Of a DNA stretch of 64,000 nt, positions 51,651 through 59,831 are shown piece after piece. Every line of letters begins with the position of its first letter. The first letter of the stretch is position 1. This DNA is from Patulibacter americanus DSM 16676 (lineage in GTDB: Bacteria; Actinomycetota; Thermoleophilia; Solirubrobacterales; Solirubrobacteraceae): the NCBI RefSeq assembly GCF_000420025.1, contig NZ_ATUD01000008.1:124001-188000 (forward strand). The letters are read 5' to 3'. The notes under the pieces are model-generated. The model was given only the letters and a program-made list of their open reading frames with translations, was not told the origin of the DNA and searched no databases. The translations under genes were made by a program, and so were the position numbers.

Positions 51651-52789
51651 CAGGCTGCGTTCTCCACGGTCTTCTTGGCACCCGGGTGGACGATCTCGCC
51701 GCCGCGCGTGACGCAGGCGCCGGCGATGATCTCGTCCTCGAAGTCGAGCTCGAGCGTCGTGTTCTTCCCCTCGTCCGTCCGCACCATCAGCTCGACGAGC
51801 GACTGCACGTTGCGGGCGAACAGCTGCGAGGCGTGCTCGGGCATCTCGGCGGCGAGGTTCAGCGGCGAGTGGATCGTCACGTCGTGCTTGACGACGGTGC
51901 GACCGGGCTCGGTGAGCTCGCAGTTGCCGCCGGTCTCGCCCGCCAGGTCGACGATGACCGAGCCGGGGCGCATGCCCTCGACGGCCTCGGCCGTGACGAG
52001 CCGCGGGGCCGGGCGACCGGGGACGAGCGCCGTGGTGATCACGACGTCGAAGCCCTTCGTGGCGTCCGTGAGCGCCTGCTGCTGCTGGGCGCGCTCCTCC
52101 TGGGTGAGCTCGCGGGCGTACCCGCCCTCGCCTGCGGCGTCGATGCCGAGGTCGAGCCAGGTGGCGCCGAGCGACTCGACCTGCTCCGCCGTCTCCGGCC
52201 GCACGTCGTAGCCCGTGGTCTTGGCGCCGAGGCGGCGCGCGGTGGCGAGCGCCTGCAGGCCCGCCACGCCGATGCCGAGGACCAGCACCTTGGCCGGCGG
52301 GATCGTGCCGGCGGCCGTCATGAGCATCGGGAAGAAGCGCGTGGAGAGGTCCGCCCCCGCCAGCACAGCCTTGTAGCCGGCGACGTTGGACTGCGAGGAC
52401 AGCGCGTCCATCGCCTGGGCCCGCGAGATCCGCGGGATCGCCTCCATCGCGAAGGCGGTGGCGCCCTTGTCCCGCAGCAGGGTCGCCGTGGCCGGCGAGC
52501 TCAACGGGGCGAGGAAGCCGATCAGGACGGAGTCCGCGCCGAGCCGGGCGACTTCGTCGGCGGTCGGCGGTGCGACCTTCACGACGACGTCCTGCGTCCA
52601 GACGTCGGGCGAGATCGTCGCGCCGGCGTCGGCGTAGAGCGCGTCGGGGATCAGCGCGTGCTCGCCGGCCCCCGGCTCGACGACGACGGCGACGCCCTTG
52701 GCGGCCAGGCGCTTGACGACGTCGGGGACGAGCGCGACGCGCCGCTCGCCGGCTGCCGTCTCCTTCGGGATGCCCAGGGTGACGGTCAT
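51650..52789 (-). CDS. pntAA: NAD(P) transhydrogenase subunit alpha part 1 (NAD-binding)
   Basis: 379 residues, soluble domain I. LGIPKETAAGERRVALVPD at the N-terminus, AMEAIPRISRAQAMDALSSQSNVAGYKAV, the NAD loop VLGIGVAGLQALATARRLGA, and TALVPGRPAPRLVT are all alanine-dehydrogenase/PNT hallmarks. Start ATG at 52789 has GAGG four bases upstream. A promoter lies about 80 bases upstream (TAGAGT at 52869-52874) with a palindrome over it. First gene of pntAA-pntAB-pntB; supplies NADPH. Confidence 0.95.
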   Translation of the reverse strand: MTVTLGIPKETAAGERRVALVPDVVKRLAAKGVAVVVEPGAGEHALIPDALYADAGATISPDVWTQDVVVKVAPPTADEVARLGADSVLIGFLAPLSSPATATLLRDKGATAFAMEAIPRISRAQAMDALSSQSNVAGYKAVLAGADLSTRFFPMLMTAAGTIPPAKVLVLGIGVAGLQALATARRLGAKTTGYDVRPETAEQVESLGATWLDLGIDAAGEGGYARELTQEERAQQQQALTDATKGFDVVITTALVPGRPAPRLVTAEAVEGMRPGSVIVDLAGETGGNCELTEPGRTVVKHDVTIHSPLNLAAEMPEHASQLFARNVQSLVELMVRTDEGKNTTLELDFEDEIIAGACVTRGGEIVHPGAKKTVENAA

Positions 52790-52868
52790 GACCTCACCGG
52801 GCTCGGGGTGCTGTGGGTACGGAACGACACAGGTGGTTCTCCATCCGTCTGTCGGGGTTGCGGCGCGA

Positions 52869-52884
52869 ACTCTACCCGGGGTAG
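52869..52884 (-). promoter_or_regulatory. pnt operon promoter with palindrome CTACCC-G-GGGTAG
   Basis: Minus-strand -10 TAGAGT at 52869-52874 is overlapped by the perfect palindrome at 52872-52884. The mRNA would have a leader of about 75 bases. The palindrome recurs at 45026. Confidence 0.5.
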
Positions 52885-53207
52885 CTTCACGCGCCGTGCG
52901 ACGGGTCCGCGGACCTCGGCGACGGCGGGCGTCCTGCCCCGTGAGCGGGGAGTATTGCGTACGTGAACGGTCCGGGAGGGCCGCATGGGGGGCCCTCTCA
53001 GGGCGACCCATCCCCTGCTCCCAACGGGATTCCGGACCCTCTCCCGGCATGCCGGATGGGAATACGTGACCCGGCGCGGGCGGGGTATGTTCACGGGTCG
53101 ACGCGGCGTCGTCCGGTGGGGCTCAGGCCCCGGCTCGGCGGCGTCGGCGACCGCCACCGGCCAGCCCCGCGGCGGGCCACCCGGCGCGGAGGCGGCGGAG
53201 CGGCCCG

Positions 53208-53213
53208 TACCAT
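53208..53213 (+). promoter_or_regulatory. -10 box TACCAT, leaderless start
   Basis: TACCAT lies 7 bases before the ATG at 53221. Confidence 0.65.
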
Positions 53214-53220
53214 CCGTCGG

Positions 53221-54309
53221 ATGCACCTTGCGGTCCCTTCACCACGCCTCGCCGGCCTGGTCCTCGTCGTCCTGCTCGCCCTCGCCCTCCCGCTCACGCG
53301 GGCGGCGACCTCCGACGCCGCGATGCTCAAGGGCCTGCAGGACACCCGCCTCCTGATGTCGGACGACGTGGAGCAGCGCGAGCTCTTCTGGCGGCACGCC
53401 AAGCGCGCCAAGGTCCGGCGCGTCCGCATGCTCGTGAGCTGGGACAGCGTCGCGCGGCAGGTCGACCCGTCCGTCATCGACAAGATCCGGCGCGCGGCCG
53501 ACGACGCCGACGAGATCGACGCCCGCCTGTTCGTCGGCATCTACGCCGCGGTCAACCGCAAGCGGGCCACCCCGCGCCGGATCACTCTGACGCTGATGGA
53601 TCGCTACTCGGACTTCACGGCGTCGATCGCCAGGGGGCTCGCCGACATCCCGCTCGCCGGGTACCTCACCTGGAACGAGCCGAACTTCAAATCGATGTGG
53701 CCGCAGAACCAGCCGCGCACCTGGGTCCGGATGTCGAACGTCGGCTACCGCTCCTACAAGCGCGAGGATCCGGGCACGCCGGTGCTCGTCGGCGAGCCCG
53801 CCCCGAACGCCCGCACGAGCAACGCGGTCAACCCCGGTGCGTTCTTCCGCGCCGCCCTCTGCCTGACGCCGCAGTGGCGCTCGCAGAACGGCTCGCGGTC
53901 CTGCCGCACGAAGCTCCTGGGCGACGGCATCGCGATCCACACCCACGACTTCTTCCAGAGCCCGGTGCAGAAGCGGCTCCCGCGCGACGCCTGGACGATG
54001 GGCAACCTGGACACGACGATGCAGCAGATCCGCGCGCTCGCCCGCGCCGGCCGCATCTCCGGCAAGGCGGCACGCAACGTGCACATCACGGAGTTCTCCT
54101 ACCGCACGCACGGCTCCGCTCGCACGCCGGACGCCCGCGCCGCGGTGTGGCTGCGGCAGGCCTGGGCGTTCGCCAAGAGCCAGCGCGTGCGGTCCATGAC
54201 GTGGTACCAGCTGCAGGACCCGGGTCCGGAGGAGGAGTGGCGCTCCGGCATGCTCACCGCCGGCGGCCGCGGGCTGCGCACCTGGCGCACGTTCCGCTCC
54301 CTGCGCTAG
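53221..54309 (+). CDS. Secreted glycoside hydrolase-like (clan A TIM barrel) protein
   Basis: 362 residues. Signal peptide at 1-29 (LAGLVLVVLLALALPLTRAAT). A (beta/alpha)8-type pattern follows with two well-placed glutamates: YLTWNEPNF (Asn-Glu, acid/base) near residue 155 and VHITEFSYRTHG (nucleophile) near residue 290, as in clan GH-A (GH5/GH39-like) hydrolases. MTWYQLQDPGPEEEW near the end supplies the aromatic strand-8 motif. The sugar substrate is unknown. The leaderless promoter fixes the ATG at 53221. Confidence 0.8.
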   Translation: MHLAVPSPRLAGLVLVVLLALALPLTRAATSDAAMLKGLQDTRLLMSDDVEQRELFWRHAKRAKVRRVRMLVSWDSVARQVDPSVIDKIRRAADDADEIDARLFVGIYAAVNRKRATPRRITLTLMDRYSDFTASIARGLADIPLAGYLTWNEPNFKSMWPQNQPRTWVRMSNVGYRSYKREDPGTPVLVGEPAPNARTSNAVNPGAFFRAALCLTPQWRSQNGSRSCRTKLLGDGIAIHTHDFFQSPVQKRLPRDAWTMGNLDTTMQQIRALARAGRISGKAARNVHITEFSYRTHGSARTPDARAAVWLRQAWAFAKSQRVRSMTWYQLQDPGPEEEWRSGMLTAGGRGLRTWRTFRSLR

Positions 54310-54349
54310 CACCGGGCCGGCCGCGGCCGGTCGTCGGTCGCTGGGCGCC

Positions 54350-55039
54350 CTACGGCGCGACGATCGCGGCGGCGTCGCGCCGCCGCGCCTCGGCCGGCAG
54401 GGGCAGGGGCCGCAGGCCGCCGCGCAGCGCCGCGCGGAGGCGGGCGTGGAAGAGCGACTCGCGGATCTCGACGACCCCGAGACGCGCCGTGTGCTCCGTG
54501 CGCTGCTGCACGTCGAGCACCGCGTAGCCGGCGTCGCGGATGTTCCGCGCGGCCCACAGCACCGCCGCCGTCCCGGCGTCGGTGCGGGTGTGGAACATCG
54601 ACTCGAGCGTGTGCGCGCGGCCGAGCGCGACGCCGAACGTGCCCCCCACGAGCTCGTCCCCGTCCCAGACCTCGAAGCTCCGGGCGTGCCCCCAGGCGTG
54701 CAGGGCGCGGTACGCCTCCTCCAGCCGCGGCGTGAGCCAGCGCTCGCTGCGGTCCAGGCCGGGCCGCGCGGCGCAGGCGGCCACGACGCGCTCGAAGGCG
54801 GTGTCGATCGTCACCGCGTAGCCGCGCTGCGGAAGCGTCCGGCGAAGCGTGCGGGGCAGGCGGATGGCGTCGAGCGGCAGCACGGCGCGCGGGTCCGCGC
54901 GGAACGCGGCGACCCGGAACCGGCCGTCCTCCTGCACGGTGTCCATCGGGAAGGCGCCCTGCTCGTACACGAAGAGCATCCCGGGCGGATCGAGGATCCA
55001 CCCGCCGTCGTCCGTATGAGGAGCGCGTCCGCCGGCCAC
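54350..55039 (-). CDS. aat: Leucyl/phenylalanyl-tRNA-protein transferase
   Basis: 229 residues. FVYEQGAFPMD matches the Aat family's (Y/F)xxGxFPM motif, and SFEVWDGDELVGGTFGVALGRAHTLESMFHTRTDAG covers the conserved E(V/L)W..G.LVGGlYGv..G..f..ESMF segment. Aat adds Leu or Phe to N-terminal Lys/Arg of proteins, marking them for ClpS/ClpAP degradation. I chose GTG 55039 over the upstream GTG at 55048 because the latter lies in the TACGGT -10 box. Confidence 0.92.
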   Translation of the reverse strand: MAGGRAPHTDDGGWILDPPGMLFVYEQGAFPMDTVQEDGRFRVAAFRADPRAVLPLDAIRLPRTLRRTLPQRGYAVTIDTAFERVVAACAARPGLDRSERWLTPRLEEAYRALHAWGHARSFEVWDGDELVGGTFGVALGRAHTLESMFHTRTDAGTAAVLWAARNIRDAGYAVLDVQQRTEHTARLGVVEIRESLFHARLRAALRGGLRPLPLPAEARRRDAAAIVAP

Positions 55040-55046
55040 CCCGGCC

Positions 55047-55052
55047 ACCGTA
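55047..55052 (-). promoter_or_regulatory. -10 box TACGGT, leaderless start of aat
   Basis: Minus-strand TACGGT is 7 bases before the GTG at 55039 and overlaps the alternative GTG at 55048. Confidence 0.65.
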
Positions 55053-55069
55053 GCGAACCCCCACGTCGG

Positions 55070-55900
55070 TCAGCGCGCGTCCACGAACAGCGTCTGCGTG
55101 GCGGTGCCGAACCGGCCCGCCGCGTCGTGCAGCTCCGTCGTCGTCAGACCCGTGCCGGCCCCGTCGAGCTCCGTCCGGGCCCGCACCCCGATCCACTCCC
55201 CGGCCGGATCCCGGTGCAGCGCGACGTGCAGGTCGCAGTTCACGAAGACGAAGTCGTCCATCGGCACGGGGCACGAGAGCCCGTTGCCGAAGTCCGCCGC
55301 GGCCGCCGCCCGCTGGGCGCCCGTCGGCGTCTCGCCGGCGACCAGCGGCCGCAGGAGCCGCAGCCAGGCGCTGCGGCCTCGCGGCGCCGGCGTGCGCAGC
55401 TCGCCCTCGAGAGGGCGGATCTCGATCGCGCCGGGGTGGAAGCCCTCCTGGCCGTCCGCGACGAACCATCGGGGCGCGGCCGCGAGCCCCTCAGGGGGCG
55501 CGAGCTCCGGCCACGGCTGCCCGACGCCGGGGGGCAGCGCCACACGCCCGCGGCGCAGGAGGACGGCCTGGGCCTCCATGGCGACGCGGCCGCCGGCCCG
55601 CAGCTCGGCGTGGACGACCTGCAGCCGTGAGCCGGGCTTGGCGACGACGGTGCGGACCTCGACGGGGCCGAGCGGCACCGGGCCGAGGAACGTGGTCGCC
55701 AGCGAGCTGATGCGCTGGCTCTCCCCCGCCCGGGCCTCGATCGCACGCGCCAGGAGCGCCGAGGGCGCCCCGCCGTGGGCGCTGCCGGGGTCCCAGGGAC
55801 CGCGGGCGGCCGGCTCCAGGACGTAGCGCCCCGTCGCGGTCTCCTCCGACCCGGCGACCGGGGCCTCGTCGACGACGGTGACGATCGGCCCGCCCGCCAT
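55070..55900 (-). CDS. Thioesterase-superfamily acyl-CoA hydrolase-like protein
   Basis: 276 residues, double hotdog of the TesB-like/4HBT_3 type: PWDPGSAHGGAPSALLARAIEA (HGG helix) in the first half, MEAQAVLLRRGRV, and a second hotdog with PMDDFVFVNCDLHVALHRDPAGEWIGVRARTEL and AAGRFGTATQTLFV. It likely hydrolyses acyl-CoAs; chain length is unknown. Its start ATG shares a base with the stop of the alpha/beta hydrolase gene upstream, so they form an operon. Confidence 0.88.
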   Translation of the reverse strand: MAGGPIVTVVDEAPVAGSEETATGRYVLEPAARGPWDPGSAHGGAPSALLARAIEARAGESQRISSLATTFLGPVPLGPVEVRTVVAKPGSRLQVVHAELRAGGRVAMEAQAVLLRRGRVALPPGVGQPWPELAPPEGLAAAPRWFVADGQEGFHPGAIEIRPLEGELRTPAPRGRSAWLRLLRPLVAGETPTGAQRAAAAADFGNGLSCPVPMDDFVFVNCDLHVALHRDPAGEWIGVRARTELDGAGTGLTTTELHDAAGRFGTATQTLFVDAR

Positions 55901-56697
55901 CAGACGGCGTCCGTCCGCGCCACGAGGTCGGCGATCACCCGGGAGAGCTGGCCCCCCTGCCACGCGATCGGCGACTTGCCCTCGTCCTCGACCACGAGCT
56001 CGGCGTCCCGGAGCGCCTCGGCGTAGATCCGCGCCGTCTCGAGCGGGTGGCCCGGGTCGGCGTCGTCGTGGTCGCCGACCACGACGCTCGGCACGTCGAT
56101 CGCGGCCAGGTCGTTCAGGGAGTCGAAGGGGGCGCTGCGGGGGACGACCCCGATCGCGTCGGCCACGGCGTCCGGGTGCTCGTGCACCGACAGGCGCTGT
56201 TGCATGACCTTGCGGACGGTGTCGCGCCAGCCCTCCGGCACGCGGTCGAAGTCGTAGGCCTCGACGAACCCGTCGGCGCCCCCGGCCCGCAGGCCCGCGG
56301 CCAGCCGGTCCCAGCCCGCCAGGCTGTCCTCGTCGGCCTCGTGGCCGGGCAGGAACGCCGGCGTGACCACGACGAGCCCGGCGACGAGCTCCGGGCGGCG
56401 CAGCGCGACCCGGACGGCGGTGTGGGCGCCCATGGACGCGCCGACGAGCACGGCACGGTGCATCCCGTGCTCGCCCATGGTCGCGACGAGGTCGTCCGCG
56501 AGGTCCTCGTACCGGTAGGCCTGCGGGTCCGGGGCGGGGTCGGACGCACCGTGGCCGCGCGCGTCGTACGTCAGGACGCGGTGGCCGGAGCGCTCGAGGT
56601 GCCGGCTCCCCATCACGACGTAGCGGTGGCTCGCGGTGAGCCCGTGGAGGAGGACGACGGGAGGCCCGTCACCGGCGACTTCGACGTGCAGCGGCAT
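55900..56697 (-). CDS. Alpha/beta hydrolase
   Basis: 265 residues. Oxyanion HGLTASHRY, nucleophile Ser in VGASMGAHTAV (G-x-S-x-G), acidic residue in VVVGDHDDADPGHP. The expected C-terminal catalytic His could be GHPLE rather than the usual G-H near the last helix; the late position reads KSPIAWQGGQLS with no His, so the triad is uncertain. Start ATG has GGAG directly adjacent and TAGGAC seven bases upstream, close to the leaderless pattern. First gene of a two-gene unit with the thioesterase. Confidence 0.9.
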   Translation of the reverse strand: MPLHVEVAGDGPPVVLLHGLTASHRYVVMGSRHLERSGHRVLTYDARGHGASDPAPDPQAYRYEDLADDLVATMGEHGMHRAVLVGASMGAHTAVRVALRRPELVAGLVVVTPAFLPGHEADEDSLAGWDRLAAGLRAGGADGFVEAYDFDRVPEGWRDTVRKVMQQRLSVHEHPDAVADAIGVVPRSAPFDSLNDLAAIDVPSVVVGDHDDADPGHPLETARIYAEALRDAELVVEDEGKSPIAWQGGQLSRVIADLVARTDAV

Positions 56698-56793
56698 CTC
56701 CTGAGTCCTAGCAGGCGGGCCGCCCGCGCCGGGAGCCCCCGAGGGTGCGGGCGGGTCCGGGACGTCGCCGCCACTGGACCTGCGGGCCCCGGC

Positions 56794-57870
56794 TCAGTGC
56801 CGCAGCGGGAGCGCGAGCTGGACGCCCGGGCCGTCGACGAGCTCGAGGGACGCCATCCGCACGCCGAGCAGCCGCACGGGCTGCGGCGGGTCGTACTCCC
56901 GGAGCATCCCCACCACCGCGTCGGCGAGCGCCTCCTCGTCCTCCACCGGCACGGGGAACGTGCGCGAGCGCGTGATCGTCGTGAAGTCCTTCAGCCGGAC
57001 CTTCAGCCCGACGGTGCGGCCGCGCCGACCCTGGTGCTCGAGCGCCTCGTAGAGCTTGACCGCGAGGCGGCGCAGCTCGGCCTCCTGCTCGTCGCGCTCC
57101 GAGAGGTCGATGGAGAACGTGGACTCGCGGCTCTCCGAGACGGGCTCGCGGACCGGCTCCACGGGCGCGGAGTCGTCGAACCGGCAGCGCCGCCAGAGCC
57201 ACGGGCCGGTGCGGGGGCCGTACCAGGACGAGAGGGTGGCCTCGTCGACCTTCGACAGCGCGCGGATGGTGTCGATGCCGCGCCGGGCGAGGTCGTCCGT
57301 CGTCTTCGGCCCCACGCCGCCGAGGAGCCCCGGAGAGGCGTCGGCCCACCGCAGCCACGCGTCGCGACGGGTCAGCACGCAGAAGCCGCGCGGCTTCTCC
57401 GCGTCCGAGGCGAGCTTGGCGACGAGCTTGTTCGGCCCGATGCCGACGGAGACGTGCAACTCGGTCTCCGCGAGGATCCGGCGCTGCAAGCGGCGCATGG
57501 CGCTCTTGGGCATCGCCATCGCACTGAGGTCGGCGTAGGCCTCGTCGACACTGATCTGCTCGACGATCTCGACCTCGTCGCGGACGATGTCCATGACCCG
57601 GTTCGACGCCTCCTTGTAGGCGTCGTGGTCCGGCGGGACGATGATCGCCTGCGGACAGCGGTGCTTCGCGGTCGCCAGCGGCATCGCCGAGCCGACGCCG
57701 AACTTCCGCGCCTCGTACGTGGCCGTGGTGACCACGGAGCGCGGCCCGTCGTGGGCGACGATGACCGGCTTGCCGCGCAGCTCCGGCCGCCGCAACAGCT
57801 CGACCGATGCGAAGAAGGCGTCGCAGTCCAGGTGCCCGATGCACCGAACAGACGTTCCCATGTCGCCCAC
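56794..57870 (-). CDS. dinB: DNA polymerase IV (Y-family)
   Basis: 358 residues. Catalytic acids D15 (HLDCDAFFASVE) with D109 and E110 in QISVDEAY; TYEARKFGV carries the steric-gate neighbourhood. The little finger follows helix-hairpin-helix VGPKTTDDLARRGI. The C-terminus reads QLALPLRH, matching the beta-clamp-binding QLxLPL motif. Translesion synthesis opposite damaged DNA. GTG 57870 is fixed by TACGCT six bases upstream; no LexA box was seen. Three dispersed palindromic repeats lie between this gene and rlpA. Confidence 0.95.
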   Translation of the reverse strand: MGDMGTSVRCIGHLDCDAFFASVELLRRPELRGKPVIVAHDGPRSVVTTATYEARKFGVGSAMPLATAKHRCPQAIIVPPDHDAYKEASNRVMDIVRDEVEIVEQISVDEAYADLSAMAMPKSAMRRLQRRILAETELHVSVGIGPNKLVAKLASDAEKPRGFCVLTRRDAWLRWADASPGLLGGVGPKTTDDLARRGIDTIRALSKVDEATLSSWYGPRTGPWLWRRCRFDDSAPVEPVREPVSESRESTFSIDLSERDEQEAELRRLAVKLYEALEHQGRRGRTVGLKVRLKDFTTITRSRTFPVPVEDEEALADAVVGMLREYDPPQPVRLLGVRMASLELVDGPGVQLALPLRH

Positions 57871-57876
57871 CCCTGG

Positions 57877-57882
57877 AGCGTA
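57877..57882 (-). promoter_or_regulatory. -10 box TACGCT, leaderless start of dinB
   Basis: Minus-strand TACGCT is 6 bases before the GTG at 57870. Confidence 0.65.
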
Positions 57883-57910
57883 CGCCCACGGGCGGCGTCA
57901 CGCGTCGGAC

Positions 57911-58087
57911 GGCCCGCCCCGAGACGCTCGGGGCGGGGCCCGGGGCCCTTCCGGGTGCCCCGAGCCCTGCCGACGTCCTGCGCGGCCCGCCCCGAGACGC
58001 TCGGGGCGGGGCCCGCGGCCTTCCGGGTGCCCCGAGCCCTGCCGACGTCCTGCGCGGCCCGCCCCGAGACGCTCGGGGCGGGGCCCG
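57911..58087 (+). repeat. Tandem cluster of the dispersed palindromic repeat (2.6 units of ~72 bp)
   Basis: The palindrome occurs at 57911-57942 (partial), 57972-58015 and 58044-58087. The stem CCCGCCCCG/CGGGGCGGG encloses loop AGACGCT and the copies are identical. The intervening ~28 bp (TTCCGGGTGCCCCGAGCC) is also repeated. The cluster ends 10 bases from the rlpA stop. Confidence 0.9.
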
Positions 58088-58096
58088 GACCTCGTC

Positions 58097-58828
58097 TTAC
58101 CGGTCGACGAGAACCGTGCCCGTCGACCCGAAGCCCAGCCGGGCCTTCGTCGCGGCGGTGAGGTCGAACTCGCGACCGCCGACGTAGGGGCCGCGGTCGA
58201 CGACGCGGGCCTGGACCTCGCGGCCGCCGAGACGGAGGGTCAGCTTGGTGCCGCACGGCATGCTCTTGTGCGCCACGCCGATGGTGCCGGGGCTCAGGCG
58301 CCCGCCGCAGGCCATCTTGAAGCCGTAGAGCCCGGGGCCGTAGTAGGACGCGAACGAACGGCGGAAGCCGTGCACGCGCTCGACGCGCTCGACGTCGCCC
58401 TTCGCGCCGGCGGTCGGGACGATGCGCAGGCGCGCGGCCCGGTCGTCGCCGATCCGGTGGATCTTGGTGGTCACGCGGAACCGGCCGTTCTTCGCGATGC
58501 GGTCGCGGTCGACGACGTGCCAGCCGGAGCGGCCGCGCAGCTCGAGGCGGACGCGCTGCCCGGAGCGGTGGCGGGCGACGTTGCCCGCGTAGACGGCGCT
58601 GCGGCCGACGAGGCCGGCGGCACGCTCGGTGCGCACGCGGATCTGAGGCCGTGGCGCGGACTTGCGCTTCGGCGTCGCGGCCGGTGCGGCGGCCGTGGAG
58701 GTGGCGGTGGGTGCGGTCGCGCCGCCGCTGGGGGCAGCGGCGGAGGCGGGCACGGTGGCGGTCAGGGCCAGCGCCGCCCCGGCTGCGAGTGCAGCACGGG
58801 TCGGCGTGACGAAAGCGTCACGAATCAC
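58097..58828 (-). CDS. rlpA: RlpA-like double-psi beta-barrel cell-wall protein
   Basis: 243 residues. Signal peptide at about 1-30 (RAALAAGAALALTATVPASA), an Ala/Pro/Thr linker (31-60), a beta-rich domain (RIRVRTERAAGLVGRSAVYAG), and the RlpA/DPBB domain at about 160-243: ASYYGPGLYGFKMACGGRLSPGTIGVAHKSMPCGTKLTL and VDRGPYVGGREFDLTAATKARLG, including the essential Asp in DRGPY. RlpA proteins bind or cleave peptidoglycan. Start GTG 58828 has GAGGAG seven bases upstream. A c-di-AMP riboswitch precedes it, common for wall hydrolases in actinobacteria. Confidence 0.92.
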   Translation of the reverse strand: MIRDAFVTPTRAALAAGAALALTATVPASAAAPSGGATAPTATSTAAAPAATPKRKSAPRPQIRVRTERAAGLVGRSAVYAGNVARHRSGQRVRLELRGRSGWHVVDRDRIAKNGRFRVTTKIHRIGDDRAARLRIVPTAGAKGDVERVERVHGFRRSFASYYGPGLYGFKMACGGRLSPGTIGVAHKSMPCGTKLTLRLGGREVQARVVDRGPYVGGREFDLTAATKARLGFGSTGTVLVDR

Positions 58829-58847
58829 GTTGTGTCTCCTCGGGGAA

Positions 58848-59034
58848 GACGCCTACGGGGTTAGCTGACGGACTCGCAGCCCCCGGCCGGCTCGCACATG
58901 GGTGCGCTCCGTCCGAGGGACGCTACGGGCGGCTCAGCGCCCGATTCGCCCCGTGCCGCGGCGCCCGGTGGAGGGCGTCCTGCGACGGGTGGGTCCCCCG
59001 CTCGACGCGTGCGGGCACGCGGTCGACTCGGCGT
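58848..59034 (-). promoter_or_regulatory. c-di-AMP (ydaO/yuaA) riboswitch upstream of rlpA
   Basis: On the minus strand the leader reads, in order, a GCCGAGTC opening helix, GGGGGACCCACC, a GGGGCGAATCGG segment, and close to its end GTCCGTCAGCTAACCCCGTA, GGCGTC: the conserved GxCAGCUAACC...GUAGGCGUC 3' core of the class. It ends about 20 bases before the rlpA GTG. A TATGGT -10 box at 59051-59056 would start transcription just upstream. Ligand binding would adjust wall-hydrolase expression to c-di-AMP (osmotic state). Confidence 0.85.
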
Positions 59035-59193
59035 CGTGAAGGTGAAGAACACCATAGGGACCGACGCGTCCGGATCGCGTGCGATGCCCCACACACGGTG
59101 GCCGACCCCCGGTTGTGGCCGCAACGAGGCCGGGGCCGCCGGACCCGACCGGACGGCGAGTGTCGGGGTCGTGACGCCCCCGTGGGGTGCGGG

Positions 59194-59760
59194 TCAGAGC
59201 AGCGACGAGATCATCGTCATCACCGTCGCGGCGGTGAGCTCCGAGCCCTCGAGCTCGCCGCGCATGCGCGCCAGCCCCAGCCGGATGCGGCCCTTGACGG
59301 TGCCGAGCGGCAGCCCGGAGCGCGCGGCGATCTCGTTCGCCGTCAGGTCGCCCCAGCAGGCCATCGCGATGGCCTCGCGTTGCGGGAGCGGGAGGCTGGC
59401 CATCGCGCGCAGGAGGGCGGCGCGCACCTCGTGGCGCTCCGCCTCGCTGACGACGGGGTCCGTCGGGAGGGCAGCCGGTGCCGCGGCCATCCGCTCCGTG
59501 GCGCGGCCGGCGGCCTGGCCCGAGCGCAGCAGGTCGAGCGCCCGGGAGCGGGCGATGAGCCGAACGTACGCGCCGAGCGGGCCGCGGGAGGGATCGAAGC
59601 GCTGCGGCTCGCCCCACAGCCGGATGAAGACGTCGTGGACGACGTCCTCGACGTCGCCGCGCCGTCCCGCCGGGGCGAGCACGGCCGCAGCGGCGCTCGC
59701 CGCCGTGGGCGCGAGCTCGGCGTACGCCCGGGCGAAGTCGTGGGGGTCGCGGAGATCCAT
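59194..59760 (-). CDS. ECF-type RNA polymerase sigma factor (SigK-like)
   Basis: 188 residues. Region 2: DVEDVVHDVFIRLWGEPQRFDPSRGPLGAYVRLIARSRALDLLRS, the SigK/ECF19-type pattern. Region 4: AMASLPLPQREAIAMACWGDLTANEIAARSGLPLGTVKGRIRLGLARMR. No adjacent anti-sigma gene is visible. A TACCCT box lies about 30 bases upstream (59792-59797 region). Targets unknown; SigK-like factors often answer redox or envelope signals. Confidence 0.93.
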   Translation of the reverse strand: MDLRDPHDFARAYAELAPTAASAAAAVLAPAGRRGDVEDVVHDVFIRLWGEPQRFDPSRGPLGAYVRLIARSRALDLLRSGQAAGRATERMAAAPAALPTDPVVSEAERHEVRAALLRAMASLPLPQREAIAMACWGDLTANEIAARSGLPLGTVKGRIRLGLARMRGELEGSELTAATVMTMISSLL

Positions 59761-59831
59761 CGGAGCCTGCGGCGCACCCGCGTCGCACCACCTAGGGTAG
59801 CGAGCCGCCAGATGGGCGCCGAGGCGCCACC

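Larger units (their letters stand above)
52790..53220. other. Intergenic region between pntAA and the secreted hydrolase gene
   Basis: About 430 bases. It holds the pnt promoter and palindrome near 52872, a hairpin GAGGGCC-N8-GGCCCTC at 52976-52997, and the leaderless promoter of the plus-strand gene at 53208. I see no ORF of its own that looks coded. Confidence 0.5.

Noticed and set aside
57911..58087. Possible CRISPR array
   Set aside because: The units are identical throughout, including the linkers, with no variable spacers and no cas gene; it is a palindromic repeat cluster.
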